64,000 nt of DNA, from contig JBQNCN010000001.1 of assembly GCA_052169395.1 (NCBI GenBank), forward strand, positions 434,001 to 498,000. Direction: 5' to 3'. The stretch is from Fimenecus sp052169395. GTDB taxonomy: Bacteria > Bacillota > Clostridia > Oscillospirales > Acutalibacteraceae. Both the position numbers and the translations under genes were made by a program. The notes below the pieces were generated by a model. It saw only the letters and a list, made by a program, of their open reading frames with translations, made no database searches and had not been told where the DNA came from. Below, piece by piece: positions 1 through 7,365 of the stretch. Every line of letters starts with the position of its first letter. The stretch's first letter is position 1.

Positions 1-561
1 ATCAATTCCATAAAGAGCAACTCTTCTGTAGTCACCAACAATTCTTCCTCTACCATAGGTATCTGGAAGACCTGTAATGATGTGTGCATGACGAACTTTT
101 TTCATTTCCGGAGTATATGCATCAAAAACTCCCTGATTATGAGTTTTATGATAATCATTAAAAATCTTATGAAGTTCTGCATTAGGCTCATAGCCGTATG
201 TTTTACATGCCTGCTCCGCCATATTGATTCCTCCGTAAGGCATAAACGCTCTCTTAAGAGGTTTATCCGTCTGAAGACCCACAACGGTTTCCTTATCCTT
301 GCTGCCCTCCGAAATGTATGCAGGCGGATATGCATTTATTGAAGAAACAATATCAGTTTCCATATCAAGCACGCCGCCGTTAGCACGTTCTGCTTTCTGC
401 AGCATTTGAACTTCTTTCCAAAGCTCATTTGTCGCATCGGTAGGGCCTGCCAAAAATGCGCCGTCTCCAATATATTCAGTATAATTTTCCTGAATGAAAT
501 CACGAACATTTACATCATCAACCCAATGGCCTGCTGAAAAGCCTTTCCATTCTTCTCTCAT
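1..561 (-). CDS. pflB: Pyruvate formate-lyase (formate C-acetyltransferase), N-terminal 187 codons; 3' part beyond window
   Basis: The reading frame is open from an ATG at 559-561 to the left edge, so only the N-terminal 187 codons are present; it runs off the window without a stop. The translation starts MREEWKGFSAGHW and contains INAYPPAYI, KRAFMPYGGINMA and a TYGRGRIVGDYRRVALYG segment, all characteristic of PFL N-terminal domains. The enzyme is a cytosolic glycyl-radical protein that cleaves pyruvate with CoA to acetyl-CoA and formate in anaerobic fermentation. The glycyl-radical loop and active-site cysteines lie outside the window. GGAGG sits 7 nt before the ATG. The promoter and a long palindrome lie immediately upstream. 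The activating enzyme gene (pflA) is not visible here and may follow on the left. Confidence 0.93.
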   Translation of the reverse strand, partial: MREEWKGFSAGHWVDDVNVRDFIQENYTEYIGDGAFLAGPTDATNELWKEVQMLQKAERANGGVLDMETDIVSSINAYPPAYISEGSKDKETVVGLQTDKPLKRAFMPYGGINMAEQACKTYGYEPNAELHKIFNDYHKTHNQGVFDAYTPEMKKVRHAHIITGLPDTYGRGRIVGDYRRVALYGID

Positions 562-605
562 ATATGTCCTCCATTTGTTTATAACTAAAAATTGTGTAAG
601 AAATC

Positions 606-656
606 TTGCAATGCACAACATATTGTGTGTGATTACACAATATGTTGTGTTTGCAA
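606..656. promoter_or_regulatory. Long inverted repeat (candidate operator) over the pflB transcription start
   Basis: Arms CACAACATATTGTGT (614-628) and ACACAATATGTTGTG (635-649) are perfectly complementary over 15 bp around a 6-nt centre, and flanking TTGCA/TGCAA extend the symmetry with a single-base offset. The core TGTGT-N6-ACACA resembles sites of CRP/FNR-type or Rex-type regulators only loosely; which protein binds is inference. The repeat begins 12 bp downstream of the -10 box, so a bound protein would block initiation, and the transcribed form could fold into a 15-bp stem at the mRNA 5' end. Confidence 0.7.
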
Positions 657-661
657 TACAT

Positions 662-689
662 ATTATACACGATATAGCCGAATCTGCAA
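662..689 (-). promoter_or_regulatory. pflB promoter
   Basis: On the minus strand TTGCAG (684-689) is followed after 16 bp by a perfect TATAAT (662-667). The box pair sits just upstream of the palindrome and about 100 bp before the pflB start codon, giving a long 5' leader. Confidence 0.7.
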
Positions 690-770
690 GTAATTTTTTT
701 TTATTTATTGTTTATACAAATTCATAGTTTTGAGGTAGGTATATATAGTAAAAATGACAATAAATAAATA

Positions 771-800
771 AAAGAGTCCGTTTTAAAATACGAACTCTTT
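771..800 (-). terminator. Terminator after the YhhN-family gene
   Basis: On the minus strand the complementary segments AAAGAGTTCG and CGGACTCTTT flank a short AT loop and run into T-rich sequence, 14 nt after the stop codon of the upstream gene. One mismatch is present in the stem. Confidence 0.7.
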
Positions 801-814
801 CAAAAATGAATTTT

Positions 815-1525
815 TTATTTCAAAAATAAAACCGATGAAGCTATCGCATACTGTGCTATATAATATGTGACATGATTTAAAATTACAGATGTAGGTGTGT
901 TTTTGCTTTTATCCCCAAAATAAGTTCCGGATAAAATCAAATCCGAAATCGCAAAAAATACGCTGCCTATTAAAATTACAATAAAAACAGACACCTTAAA
1001 TCCTGTCTGAATACAAGCGAAAAGAGCCGTAACGGCCGTACACATTAAAACGGAAGCATAAAGAAAAACAATAAGTTTATACGAACCATAATTAAGTTTC
1101 ATCACCTTTTCAAGTGCAGTTGCAATACCACCTATAATAATTGCAATTAAAATTGATAACATTATGAATAAAGGCTTCATTTTACTCTGAAACATAATGG
1201 CAGGAATAAAAAACAAATGGCCAAGCATAAATGAAATAAATCCCGAATAAAGCCACGGCTTTATATCTTTAGGATAGGTCCATTTTAAATCAAGCCAAAT
1301 ATCACCAAGCATTCCTAAAACAAGACCCAATAAAATCATCGCTTTAATACCAAGATATTTTGGAGAAACTATTGATGCCGATACACAAGTTAAAACAAAA
1401 AAGAAACTTGCAACAGCCTTTGAAACCGTTCCTGCAATACCACCTCTACGAACTCTCAAAATTAAAAATACGCAAACTGCCACTATACCGAAAGTAAGTG
1501 CAATCACAAATAATCCTGCATCCAT
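815..1525 (-). CDS. YhhN-family (lysoplasmalogenase-like) integral membrane protein
   Basis: The 236-residue protein is almost entirely hydrophobic with about eight predicted membrane segments. It carries the family marks LGDIWLDL, LGHLFFIP and a late ISDLILS, which place it in the YhhN/TMEM86 family. Characterised members hydrolyse the vinyl-ether bond of lysoplasmalogens, and plasmalogens are common in anaerobic clostridia, so that role is plausible but inferred. It has its own promoter and terminator and is a single-gene unit between pflB and a tRNA gene. AAAGGGG precedes the ATG with 5 nt spacing. Confidence 0.82.
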   Translation of the reverse strand: MDAGLFVIALTFGIVAVCVFLILRVRRGGIAGTVSKAVASFFFVLTCVSASIVSPKYLGIKAMILLGLVLGMLGDIWLDLKWTYPKDIKPWLYSGFISFMLGHLFFIPAIMFQSKMKPLFIMLSILIAIIIGGIATALEKVMKLNYGSYKLIVFLYASVLMCTAVTALFACIQTGFKVSVFIVILIGSVFFAISDLILSGTYFGDKSKNTPTSVILNHVTYYIAQYAIASSVLFLK

Positions 1526-1555
1526 GATAACCCCTTTAAATAATTATTTGTTTAA

Positions 1556-1583
1556 ATTATACCATATATACATTTTTTTTCAA
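1556..1583 (-). promoter_or_regulatory. Promoter of the YhhN-family gene (extended -10)
   Basis: Minus-strand TTGAAA (1578-1583), 16 bp spacer, and TATAAT (1556-1561) preceded by TGG, an extended -10 form. It lies about 30 bp before the start codon. Confidence 0.65.
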
Positions 1584-1616
1584 TATTTTTATTGCAATTT
1601 AAATATTTTCACAAAT

Positions 1617-1649
1617 AAAAAAGTCCGAATATAATATTCGGACTTTTTT
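1617..1649 (-). terminator. Terminator after tRNA-Gln
   Basis: A near-perfect hairpin with arms AAAAGTCCGAATAT and ATATTCGGACTTTT lies directly downstream of the tRNA 3' end and is flanked by A and T runs on the two sides, so it could act in both directions. Confidence 0.8.
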
Positions 1650-1653
1650 ATTA

Positions 1654-1727
1654 TGGCTGGGGAATAGGGATTCGAACCCCAACAAACAGAGTCAGAGTCT
1701 GTCGTGCTACCGTTACACAATTCCCCA
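1654..1727 (-). tRNA. tRNA-Gln (anticodon CTG)
   Basis: The minus strand folds into a full cloverleaf: acceptor TGGGGAA paired with TTCCCCA, discriminator G and an encoded CCA. The anticodon stem ACAGA/TCTGT encloses the loop CTCTGAC, giving anticodon CTG, and the T loop reads GGTTCGAATCC. It reads CAG codons, which are rare in an AT-rich genome; a second Gln tRNA with TTG anticodon is expected elsewhere. Confidence 0.95.
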
Positions 1728-1805
1728 ATGAATCTGCTTTTATAAAGCTTTAAAATTATAAGCTTATATCATAAATTTGTCAAGCGCAAAAATTTCTAAG
1801 AAAAC

Positions 1806-1834
1806 TTGACAAAGAAGTCTTAACCCCTTATAAT
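1806..1834 (+). promoter_or_regulatory. Consensus promoter of the tRNA-Ala/tRNA-Arg unit
   Basis: TTGACA (1806-1811), exactly 17 bp, TATAAT (1829-1834): a perfect sigma-A promoter 13 bp before the tRNA-Ala 5' end, as expected for stable RNA genes. Confidence 0.9.
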
Positions 1835-1847
1835 TCAATATTGTTAA

Positions 1848-1923
1848 GGGCCCGTAGCTCAGTTGGTAGAGCGTTCGGTTCGCATCCGAGAGGTCAAGAG
1901 TTCGAATCTCTCCGGGTCCACCA
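1848..1923 (+). tRNA. tRNA-Ala (anticodon CGC)
   Basis: Acceptor GGGCCCG pairs with CGGGTCC (one G-T), discriminator A and encoded CCA. The anticodon stem TTCGG/CCGAG encloses TTCGCAT, so the anticodon is CGC, reading the GCG alanine codon. The D arm (GTAGCTCAGTTGGTAGAGC) and the T loop TTCGAAT are standard. Confidence 0.95.
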
Positions 1924-1932
1924 CAAATAAAT

Positions 1933-2009
1933 GCGCCGGTAGCTCAGTTGGATAGAGTGTTTGGCTACGAACCAAAAGGTCGGGGGTTCGAATCCCTTCC
2001 GGCGTGCCA
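1933..2009 (+). tRNA. tRNA-Arg (anticodon ACG)
   Basis: Starts 9 nt after tRNA-Ala and shares its promoter. Acceptor GCGCCGG pairs with CCGGCGT; CCA is encoded. The anticodon arm TTTGG-CTACGAA-CCAAA gives anticodon ACG, which after deamination of A34 to inosine (by TadA) reads CGU/CGC/CGA. Confidence 0.95.
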
Positions 2010-2012
2010 TTT

Positions 2013-2068
2013 AAAAACCTTGATAGATAGCTGCTTACAGGCGTTTTTCTATATATCGAGGTTTTTGT
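2013..2068 (+). terminator. Terminator after the tRNA-Ala/tRNA-Arg unit
   Basis: AAAAACCTTGATA pairs imperfectly with TATCGAGGTTTTT across a longer loop and ends in a T-rich run, immediately 3' of tRNA-Arg. Confidence 0.65.
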
Positions 2069-2324
2069 TTTACGTAAAAACCATTAAAACATCATAATTA
2101 TTTTCTTATTCAAATTAAATGCAAAGTTAATATATTTATGAATACACTTCGCTCTTAGCAATAAAATCATTTACCTTTCTTTATAAACAGCTAAGTGTTT
2201 ATAATATTTTATCAGTTTTTTCTTTATAAGAATACCATGAAAAGACTTTATCAACTCCCCTATGATACTATTTATTTTAAAATTTTCTTCTAAATCTTAT
2301 ATATAAATAAAATTTTTTATATAA
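2069..2324. other. AT-rich intergenic stretch, nothing recognised
   Basis: About 255 bases between two terminators. It contains many T and A runs and a single minus-strand micro-frame of under 30 codons, with no convincing gene, RNA fold or repeat. Confidence 0.6.
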
Positions 2325-2354
2325 AAAGGAAGTTCGATACGAACTTCCTTTTTA
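2325..2354 (-). terminator. Terminator of the ABC exporter operon
   Basis: A perfect hairpin (AAGGAAGTTCG/CGAACTTCCTT around a 3-nt loop) with flanking A and T runs, starting 3 nt after the permease stop codon. Confidence 0.9.
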
Positions 2355-2356
2355 AG

Positions 2357-4792
2357 TTAAAAATCTTTATCCTGCTTAATAGATGCAGCCTTAGCTTTGA
2401 TATTTTCAGTAAGTTTATTTCCATCAACATAAGCATATACTAAATTTCCATCGCTATTTTTATAATTTAAAATATATCCATTATCCACACTTATATTTGC
2501 GAATAATTGTTCATGTTTCATCACATTTTTTATACTCTGCAAATCTGAAATTTTTTCATCTGTATATATAGAATATTCATTGTTTTCCGTTTTTTCATTT
2601 GAAACAATCTCAGTATCAACATATACATATTCTCTGCTTAAAACTTCAGATTTTCCATTATGAATTCCTCTATAAGTATAAAATTTATTATCAAGACTTC
2701 TAGGCTTTATAAGCTTTATCTCTTTCGGTAATTTCACCTCATCAGTAAATGTACTTACACCAATTCTTTTGAAAAATTCCAAGGTATTAGTCATTTTTTC
2801 CGAAACAATAATTTCTGCATATTTTTTTTTGCCAAAATCATCAAAATCATCATACATTTTATCTTTAATATTTTGATGTAAATTATCATTGGCATTCTTT
2901 TCACTTGAAGTAAATTGAATCATGCCAAGTGTTTTTTCAGGAAAATATAATTCTTTCGCACTAAGTGAACTTATATCCTTATAAAGCGCATTTAACAATT
3001 CTTTTCTTTCCAAATCCGTCAAATCAACATCAGTTTTATTCATACATTTATCAAAAGAGTTTACGGCATACAAATTATCCTGAAGATACATTTTGTATTT
3101 TTCAAATGATAAACGTTCTTTTTCTTCATCATTAAGTTTTGACCTGTCTTTCTGTGCACGATCAATCAAACTTTTATCATAAGGTTTATTAAAAACATTA
3201 TTTAGTCTTTCTTTAATATAATCGCTGTCTTCAAGAGAAAACATAAGTTCTCTTTGTTCTGGAGTAACTCCATAATAATGTCTGTATATTTTCTTGCCAT
3301 TTTTTAAAGTATATGTAATTTCAACTGCTGACGGAAATAATTTATCCGAATCTTTTATCAATGTTTTTTTACTTATCTTTCTATTTTCAATCAAAGATTT
3401 ATGTATTTCAACAATTTTTTTCAAATCATTTTCCGTTTTATAATCACCTACAGCGCCGGATTTTTCCAAAGTTCCACCCGCTGTAAATAAATTTGTAATA
3501 CCATAACCTAAAGAATTAACATTAAATGCATAATCCTTATAATCATTTGAAATACTCACACTATCTATATTTTTTACTTTTGGAGTTTTATTCATATATC
3601 CAAAAAAACCTGTTTTAAAAAACGCAATCATAATAAAACAAATTAAAAGTTGAATTGCAAGATTATATAATTTTTTAATAAAAACTTTTCCGGAACGATA
3701 AATAATAAGTGACAGCACAATATAAGTTACAATAAAAGCCACAGATGAAATAAGTACAACAGCAAAATACTTATCAAAAAATTTATATTGTTTTATCAAA
3801 ATACCAAAAAGAATTCCAAATGTTGATAGCGAAATTATAAATGTGGAAATAAAATTAAAAATTTTGCTTTTTCCTATAAATCCTGCAATCTCTGTTTTCC
3901 GTCTTTTAAACAAATACAATGAAACAAAAAATACCGCAACAGAAATTATAAGAAACATAATAACAAACTTAATTGATGCAATTTTAAACAGCTCCGGTTG
4001 TGAAGTCATTCTTTCTCCATATTGAGATGAAATTATATAGCCTTTTTTATCTGCCTGAGCAGAACTTTTAAGACCATTTATCAAATACCTGAGCGGATTA
4101 AAATTTGCTGCAGAATCTGCAAGACTTATAGTCTTATTCGCTTTCTGCTGACCATATGCAGTTCCAAAAGTAAGGTATTTTACAAAAAGATTTGCTATAT
4201 CTAAAAATATTTCAGGTAGAATCATAAGTGTCGCAGAAAAAAATATACCTTCAAATACTGTTCCTACATTTGTAAAAACAAAAGCTGAAATACTATATGA
4301 TAAAAGACTGAGAGATAATAGTCCCAATAAATAGAAAACAAATGAACCTGTAAGGTTTTTAGATTTACCAAATTTATATATATTTAAAATAAAATCATAT
4401 ACAATAGGAATCACGACAGAGCAAACAAGAAGCGATAATCCGGATAAAAACCTTGCCGCAAAAAGCTTTTCCCTTTTAATGCCAAGACTGTAATAAATGT
4501 TTACTCTTTTCTTATCTGAAATAAATGAAAATGTAAATATTCCCGTAAGCACCGATGACAACACAACACCAAAGATAAGCGGTGCATAAAACACTGTCAT
4601 ATCTCCTGTTAAAAAGAATGATAAATTTTTAATTCCTTCAATATTTGAAGATGAAAGAATAAATTTGGAAGGAATCAATACAAATAAAATACTTATAATA
4701 AAAAATTGAATAAGTGCAGTCGAAACATTCGCACCAAATCCGGATTTAAAAGCATATCCAAAATTATTCTTATAAAATCTGCGAGAAGTCAT
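2357..4792 (-). CDS. ABC transporter permease with large extracytoplasmic/C-terminal region
   Basis: An 811-residue membrane protein. Roughly residues 20-310 hold about six hydrophobic segments, 310-415 hold three more, and the last 400 residues are a hydrophilic domain rich in Lys, Asp and Glu. This architecture fits the large ABC-2-like permeases found next to YtrB-type ATPases in Firmicutes. The substrate cannot be told from sequence; such pairs often export peptides or take part in envelope-stress responses. Its start overlaps the ATPase gene by 23 bp, indicating translational coupling, and GGGGG stands 6 nt before the ATG. No GntR-type regulator gene, common in such operons, is adjacent. 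Confidence 0.82.
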   Translation of the reverse strand: MTSRRFYKNNFGYAFKSGFGANVSTALIQFFIISILFVLIPSKFILSSSNIEGIKNLSFFLTGDMTVFYAPLIFGVVLSSVLTGIFTFSFISDKKRVNIYYSLGIKREKLFAARFLSGLSLLVCSVVIPIVYDFILNIYKFGKSKNLTGSFVFYLLGLLSLSLLSYSISAFVFTNVGTVFEGIFFSATLMILPEIFLDIANLFVKYLTFGTAYGQQKANKTISLADSAANFNPLRYLINGLKSSAQADKKGYIISSQYGERMTSQPELFKIASIKFVIMFLIISVAVFFVSLYLFKRRKTEIAGFIGKSKIFNFISTFIISLSTFGILFGILIKQYKFFDKYFAVVLISSVAFIVTYIVLSLIIYRSGKVFIKKLYNLAIQLLICFIMIAFFKTGFFGYMNKTPKVKNIDSVSISNDYKDYAFNVNSLGYGITNLFTAGGTLEKSGAVGDYKTENDLKKIVEIHKSLIENRKISKKTLIKDSDKLFPSAVEITYTLKNGKKIYRHYYGVTPEQRELMFSLEDSDYIKERLNNVFNKPYDKSLIDRAQKDRSKLNDEEKERLSFEKYKMYLQDNLYAVNSFDKCMNKTDVDLTDLERKELLNALYKDISSLSAKELYFPEKTLGMIQFTSSEKNANDNLHQNIKDKMYDDFDDFGKKKYAEIIVSEKMTNTLEFFKRIGVSTFTDEVKLPKEIKLIKPRSLDNKFYTYRGIHNGKSEVLSREYVYVDTEIVSNEKTENNEYSIYTDEKISDLQSIKNVMKHEQLFANISVDNGYILNYKNSDGNLVYAYVDGNKLTENIKAKAASIKQDKDF

Positions 4793-5672
4793 ACTTTACC
4801 CCCGTTGCCGTATCCATAAATATATCATCAAGCTCATGCTTCATAAATTCCGTTAAAATGGGATTAAGCGGCTTAAGCTTTTCTTCAGTTTCTTCCTTTG
4901 TTCCTTCTGCCGTAAAAATAATAATTTTTCCGTCCGGATAAAATGATTTGACATCAATTCCGACATCTTTTAGTTCATGTTCGGTTATCTCTCTATTAAA
5001 CACAACACGCACTTTAACTCTTCCCTTAGACATTTCGGATACCTCCATATCCAAAATCAGATGCTTACCATCTATCATGCCGAAACGATCACAAATACCC
5101 TCAAGTTCATGTAAATCATGAGAAGAAACAATTACGGATGCATCATTATTTTTTATGTACTCTCGCAACAATTCTTTAACTAACGCTCTTTTAGCAGGAT
5201 CTAATCCATCAAATGTTTCATCAAACATTAAAAACAGAGGCGTAGTTGAAATACCCAAAACAATTTCCGCCTGTCTTTGCATCCCTTTAGAAAAACTGTT
5301 CAATCTTGCATTTATATCAAGATTAAATACCGATGCAAGTTTCTCAAAAGTACTGTAATTAAATCTCGGATAAAACCCGTTATAAAATTCAGCCATTTTT
5401 TTCATTGTTGCATAAGGTTTAAAAAATATATCATCAGGAACATAAAAAAGACTTTGCTTTGCCACTTCATTTTCAAAGGCAACTTCACCGTCCAATAGAA
5501 CTTCACCGCCATCTGACTGATACACTCCACTTATTGTTTTTAAAAGTGTGGTTTTTCCCGCACCGTTATAACCAATCAAACCATAAATTGAACCGTTTTC
5601 AACATTAAAACTTATACCGTCTATAGCTACAAAATCGCCAAAACATTTTGTAATATTTTTTACTTCTATCAA
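4770..5672 (-). CDS. ABC transporter ATP-binding protein (YtrB-like)
   Basis: A 300-residue nucleotide-binding subunit with Walker A GYNGAGKT (34-41), signature SKGMQ (128-132), Walker B LFLMFDE (146-152), D-loop GLDPA and the H-loop in VSSHDLHE. A C-terminal extension of about 90 residues follows the core fold. The start is a TTG at 5670-5672, supported by AAAGGAGG 6 nt upstream; no ATG fits better. It is the first gene of a two-gene operon with the large permease and drives its transport cycle by ATP hydrolysis at the inner face of the membrane. Confidence 0.92.
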   Translation of the reverse strand: MIEVKNITKCFGDFVAIDGISFNVENGSIYGLIGYNGAGKTTLLKTISGVYQSDGGEVLLDGEVAFENEVAKQSLFYVPDDIFFKPYATMKKMAEFYNGFYPRFNYSTFEKLASVFNLDINARLNSFSKGMQRQAEIVLGISTTPLFLMFDETFDGLDPAKRALVKELLREYIKNNDASVIVSSHDLHELEGICDRFGMIDGKHLILDMEVSEMSKGRVKVRVVFNREITEHELKDVGIDVKSFYPDGKIIIFTAEGTKEETEEKLKPLNPILTEFMKHELDDIFMDTATGVKYDFSQIL

Positions 5673-5770
5673 ACAAAGCCTCCTTTACAAAATACCTGAA
5701 ATCATATTACCATAACAATTATCATCAATCAATATTAATCAATTTCATTCATAAAAAATTTACATTTTAA

Positions 5771-5810
5771 AATAAATAAAAGCCGTTAAGTTTAACAGCT
5801 TTTATTTATT
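5771..5810 (-). terminator. Terminator after the Nudix gene
   Basis: AAATAAAAGC and GCTTTTATTT arms around GTTAA/TTAAC form a long AT-rich stem with one mismatch, just downstream of the stop at 5818. T runs occur on both sides. Confidence 0.8.
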
Positions 5811-5817
5811 TTATTAT

Positions 5818-6282
5818 TTATAAAAACTTATACTCCAACAAATTATCTCCTTCATAAATAAGTTTTAATGAAAAATATTCATTTGAAGAAAACAACTTTT
5901 GTAAAAAAATTCTATCTCCTTCCCAAAGTTTTAACTTTTGAATTTCAGATTTTTTAATCCAATGAAGTTCACCTTCATCACAATTTTCACTTAATTTTCC
6001 GATAAATTCATTACAAGTAAACAGGAATATATATTCAGTTGGATATTTTGTATTTACAAAAGTAATAAGGCCTCTTCGTCTTATATTTTCTACAACGAAT
6101 CCGGTCTCTTCTCTTATTTCTCTTATTACACATTCTTCAGGCGTTTCATCGCATTCAATATGACCGCCAACACCTATATATTTATTTTTATTTATATCAT
6201 TAAACTTTTTATTGCGAAGTAAAAATAATACTTCGTCATCTTTTTCAATATAACAAAGAACTGTTAAAATTATATTATTCAT
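5818..6282 (-). CDS. Nudix hydrolase (MutT/8-oxo-dGTP diphosphatase-like)
   Basis: The Nudix box G-x5-E-x7-REUxEExGU is complete (G40 to G61 counting from the chosen start; REIREETG at 54-61), with the usual preceding IGVGGHIE. Close relatives by pattern are clostridial MutT-like enzymes that hydrolyse oxidised or non-canonical nucleotides; the exact substrate is not known. The frame is open further to a GTG at 6315, but those 11 codons are the terminator hairpin of the preceding gene, and family members begin at MNNIILTVLCYIEKD, so ATG 6280-6282 is taken. No Shine-Dalgarno sequence precedes it, which is unusual for this genome. Confidence 0.85.
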   Translation of the reverse strand: MNNIILTVLCYIEKDDEVLFLLRNKKFNDINKNKYIGVGGHIECDETPEECVIREIREETGFVVENIRRRGLITFVNTKYPTEYIFLFTCNEFIGKLSENCDEGELHWIKKSEIQKLKLWEGDRIFLQKLFSSNEYFSLKLIYEGDNLLEYKFL

Positions 6283-6284
6283 AC

Positions 6285-6313
6285 ATAAATAAAAAAGCCC
6301 GCAAATAGCGGGC
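6285..6313 (-). terminator. Terminator between the small membrane protein and the Nudix gene
   Basis: Minus strand: GCCCGC-TATTT-GCGGGC followed by TTTTTT. The T-run ends only a few bases before the Nudix ATG. Confidence 0.92.
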
Positions 6314-6323
6314 ACATAAAACC

Positions 6324-6509
6324 TTAAGCTACTGTTTCAGAAACAAAATTGTCATCTACACACTGGCAGGAAACATAATTTTCCGCATCATTGCCAATTA
6401 CAACTCTTTTACTGTCAATATATCTTTTAATTAAAAGGTATGCACCAAAACAAGCTCCGGCAACTACACAAACAATCGCAAGTATTTTTAAAAGTTTTTT
6501 AAAATTCAT
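6324..6509 (-). CDS. Small single-pass membrane protein, unknown function
   Basis: A 61-residue protein with a KK-rich start, one hydrophobic segment at about 8-27, and a short acidic tail holding a Cys-Gln-Cys near the end. AGGAGG lies 6 nt before the ATG and a perfect promoter precedes it, so it is a real expressed gene despite its size. The function is not recognised. The tail Cys pair might bind a metal or form a disulfide; this is inference. Confidence 0.75.
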   Translation of the reverse strand: MNFKKLLKILAIVCVVAGACFGAYLLIKRYIDSKRVVIGNDAENYVSCQCVDDNFVSETVA

Positions 6510-6535
6510 AATATACCTCCTGCAAATCTATATAA

Positions 6536-6564
6536 ATTATAATAATTTTACAAAAGCTTGTCAA
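6536..6564 (-). promoter_or_regulatory. Consensus promoter of the small membrane protein gene
   Basis: Minus-strand TTGACA (6559-6564), exactly 17 bp, TATAAT (6536-6541): a perfect sigma-A promoter, implying strong expression of a 61-residue protein. Confidence 0.88.
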
Positions 6565-6583
6565 GTATATGCTTTTTTATATA

Positions 6584-6612
6584 TTTATATAAATGATAAT
6601 TTATGTTAGAAT
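6584..6612 (+). promoter_or_regulatory. Possible promoter of the FHA/RodA/PBP operon
   Basis: TTTATA, 17 bp, then TAGAAT preceded by TGT (extended -10), about 28 bp before the FHA gene start and divergent from the promoter at 6536-6564. Confidence 0.45.
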
Positions 6613-6639
6613 TAATTTGATTAACAGGTAGGTGTTATT

Positions 6640-7356
6640 ATGGATGCTTTTCTTTTAAATTTTGGAGCACTACAAAGATATATTCTTGCAGTTTTTTCTA
6701 TTTTAATATTATTCCGCTGTGTTTTTTCTCTTTTCAGATTAAAGCCTCGTCGTGAAGTTATGGCAACACTCACAAACCTTGCAGATGACAGCATAATAGA
6801 AATAGATTGCTGGGAAACCTCAATCGGAAGATCTCGTTCATGTGATATAAGCCTCAGAGCATATAAAAACGTTTCCCGTTTTCATGCTGTTTTGGCTCTT
6901 CGCAAAGACGGATGGCATATTTTTGATACAGGTTCCAAAACAGGACTTTTTATAAATGGTCAGCAAGTAAAAAGCTCCGCAAAAATTGAAAACGGAGATA
7001 CAATTTCATTTGGAGCCGCTGCTATGAAATTTGTTTCAAATGGCTACGGAGAAGATAATTGCATAAATGACTTCACAAACGCCACAAGACTTATAAATCT
7101 TTCCGACAATTCTACATTTTATCCGGACGGTCCTGTCATTTTCGGTAGAGACAAACGCTGTGGAATTTGTCTTCCGATGAAAAATATAAATTCATACCAT
7201 GCAGAAATTTATCCTACAAAAGAAGGTTGGATGATAAGTGATTTAAATTCTGAAGACGGCACATACCTAAACGGAAATGAAGTTTTCGGAAGTCTTCCGC
7301 TTTATGATGGAGACATCATAAATATCGGCGATTACAGCTTTATGTTCAAAGAATAG
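6640..7356 (+). CDS. Membrane-anchored protein with two FHA domains
   Basis: One membrane helix at about 13-33 is followed by two forkhead-associated domains. The first (about 60-125) has GRS at 63-65, SRFH at 79-82 and NG at 106-107, the residues that bind phosphothreonine. The second (about 165-236) has GR at 169-170 and NG at 211-212, but SYH replaces SRxH, so phosphopeptide binding there may be altered. It heads an operon with a RodA/FtsW and a class B PBP, so it probably links Ser/Thr phosphorylation to wall synthesis, as FhaA/FhaB do in actinobacteria. No kinase gene lies in the window. Confidence 0.88.
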   Translation: MDAFLLNFGALQRYILAVFSILILFRCVFSLFRLKPRREVMATLTNLADDSIIEIDCWETSIGRSRSCDISLRAYKNVSRFHAVLALRKDGWHIFDTGSKTGLFINGQQVKSSAKIENGDTISFGAAAMKFVSNGYGEDNCINDFTNATRLINLSDNSTFYPDGPVIFGRDKRCGICLPMKNINSYHAEIYPTKEGWMISDLNSEDGTYLNGNEVFGSLPLYDGDIINIGDYSFMFKE

Positions 7357-7365
7357 GAGGACTTT

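Noticed and set aside
82..342. Open frames on both strands across the pflB fragment
   Set aside because: They lie over the PFL frame, whose translation matches the family throughout; composition is typical of shadow frames.
1848..2009. Possible integration site in the tRNA pair
   Set aside because: No integrase, no duplicated tRNA end and no foreign gene block flank the tRNAs.
2098..2186. Minus-strand micro-frame of about 28 codons with AAGG nearby
   Set aside because: Spacing to the ATG is poor, composition is random and AT-rich, and no promoter or terminator belongs to it.
6283..6315. GTG start and 11 extra codons for the Nudix protein
   Set aside because: These codons are the stem and T-run of a terminator.
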